6,389 nt of DNA from Bacillota bacterium (lineage in GTDB: Bacteria; Bacillota; Limnochordia; Darwinibacteriales; Darwinibacteriaceae). A program made the position numbers and the translations under genes. The DNA lies in the NCBI GenBank assembly GCA_012518325.1, contig JAAYSR010000206.1, positions 1 through 6,389 of the forward strand. Reading direction: 5' to 3'. Below, piece after piece: positions 5,484 through 6,389 of the stretch; position 1 is the stretch's first letter; the number at the start of each line of letters is the position of its first letter. The notes under the pieces were generated by a model that ran no database searches, had not been told where the DNA came from, and saw only the letters and a program-made list of their open reading frames with translations.

Positions 5484-6389
5484 TTAGAGCACCCTCGATA
5501 AAACATTGGCAAACAACTCGGCTGCCAACAACGCTTCCTCTAAAGAATTCTCCACAGAACCCAGCTCCACAATGATGCTTCTTGGATGCAGGTGCTGATT
5601 GTAACGAGCTTCCCTGTGCACTTGCACCGGGCGCATCAGGCCTGGATAGAGCTGATCGCACACGCTCTTGATTTTATAGGCAAAATCCAAATTCTGCTGG
5701 AAGTTGGGATGAGACAAGGGGATGTTTTCAGCTGTGCCCACTACAAGTGCAATACGTGCTACCTCACGCCCGTTGACCAGCACAGTGGGGCTGGGCACTC
5801 CGGCATCCCTGTGCAAATCTATCACCATGGCATAGTCTTTCTCTTTGTTCAGCAATTCTCGTACCGTCTTTTCTGAGTTGGCATAGGAGCTGTTGATGCT
5901 TGGCAGAGTGTGAATGCGGCTTTCGTGAACAGCCTGGAACCCCAGGCTGGCCAAGGCATTGGACAAATGCCGCCCTGCCGCCATGACGCCGGTTATCGTC
6001 GGATCTGCCAGATTGCGGAACTGGTAGTGTGCAGGCATGGACGTCCCTGCAGCTGCCGACCGCCCCTGATAATTCTCTGAAGTGTGAGTATGGTAGATCA
6101 GCACTTTAGGCCCTGTCCGGGGCGCTTCCGCCAACTGGCCGGCAGGAGTCTGGGCCGTTGAAGGCGGGCGGACCGGTTCCGGGGCAAAGGAGAGTTCCTG
6201 AATAAAGACAAAGGGACGCTCCTCCCACACTCTCAGATCTGCAACTCCATTGGGTGACAGCGGCAGTGCGGCAGCAACCAGGCTGACTGGATCCCGCAGA
6301 TCATAGCTGGTGAGCCAATGGAGAAAAGAGGCCAGATCAAGGGATCCAGCCCCATTGTCGTACACACTCTTGCCTGTAACGGGCATTCC
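5484..6389 (-). CDS. spoIIP: Stage II sporulation protein P, SpoIIP (5' end outside window)
   Basis: SpoIIP is a peptidoglycan amidase/endopeptidase of the engulfment complex with SpoIID and SpoIIM; in known spore formers it is membrane-anchored and acts on septal peptidoglycan outside the mother-cell membrane. The frame runs without a stop to the window edge; the Met at 6386 has no visible ribosome binding site and is probably internal, since the N-terminal signal/membrane anchor found in the family is absent. Counting from that Met, residues 1-65 belong to the N-terminal region, about 66-92 form a Pro/Ala-rich linker, and 94-300 are the catalytic domain. Its signatures are KVLIYHTHTSENY (94-106), the DLHRDA segment (190-195) and IIVELGSVENSLEEA (271-285); the His residues and Glu274 resemble the zinc and catalytic positions of related amidases. 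The TAA stop is at 5484-5486. murJ follows after 130 bases. In relatives gpr commonly lies upstream. Confidence 0.95.
   Translation of the reverse strand, partial: GMPVTGKSVYDNGAGSLDLASFLHWLTSYDLRDPVSLVAAALPLSPNGVADLRVWEERPFVFIQELSFAPEPVRPPSTAQTPAGQLAEAPRTGPKVLIYHTHTSENYQGRSAAAGTSMPAHYQFRNLADPTITGVMAAGRHLSNALASLGFQAVHESRIHTLPSINSSYANSEKTVRELLNKEKDYAMVIDLHRDAGVPSPTVLVNGREVARIALVVGTAENIPLSHPNFQQNLDFAYKIKSVCDQLYPGLMRPVQVHREARYNQHLHPRSIIVELGSVENSLEEALLAAELFANVLSRVL

Noticed and set aside
6384..6386. ATG at 6386 as the true start of spoIIP
   Set aside because: The frame remains open to the window edge and the usual membrane-anchored N-terminus is missing, so this Met is most likely internal.

Overview
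This is a compact, ordinary chromosomal segment from an endospore-forming Firmicute, most likely of the Clostridia. It holds five protein genes, all on the minus strand, so transcription runs from position 6389 towards position 1. In transcription order they are spoIIP (5' end outside the window), murJ, lepA, hemW and hrcA (3' end outside the window). The spore-specific SpoIIP, the CIRCE/HrcA heat-shock control and the conserved spoIIP...lepA-hemW-hrcA order all point to this group. I cannot name the genus.

Layout: 6389-5484 encodes the C-terminal catalytic part of SpoIIP, the cell-wall hydrolase of engulfment. The 130-base gap 5483-5354 has no gene but carries two sets of inverted repeats, the second just upstream of the murJ ribosome binding site. 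murJ (5353-3776, TTG start) encodes a lipid II flippase of the MOP superfamily. The 74-base gap 3775-3702 holds a perfect 17-bp palindrome and a good sigma-A-type promoter for lepA. lepA (3701-1905, elongation factor 4) and hemW (1894-755, radical-SAM heme chaperone) are 10 bases apart and almost certainly co-transcribed. The gap 754-656 carries a near-consensus promoter followed by a perfect CIRCE operator. hrcA (655-1) begins the heat-shock operon, which in relatives continues with grpE, dnaK and dnaJ.

The genes do not form one pathway. They are a conserved neighbourhood joining spore envelope remodelling (SpoIIP), peptidoglycan precursor export (MurJ), translation (LepA), heme delivery (HemW) and protein-folding control (HrcA). 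The clearest regulatory logic is autoregulation of hrcA through CIRCE. I saw no mobile element, tRNA, rRNA, CRISPR array or evidence of recent gene transfer. The points most worth a second look are the position of murJ next to spoIIP and the unexplained palindromes in the two intergenic gaps flanking murJ. I found no convincing new multi-gene system.
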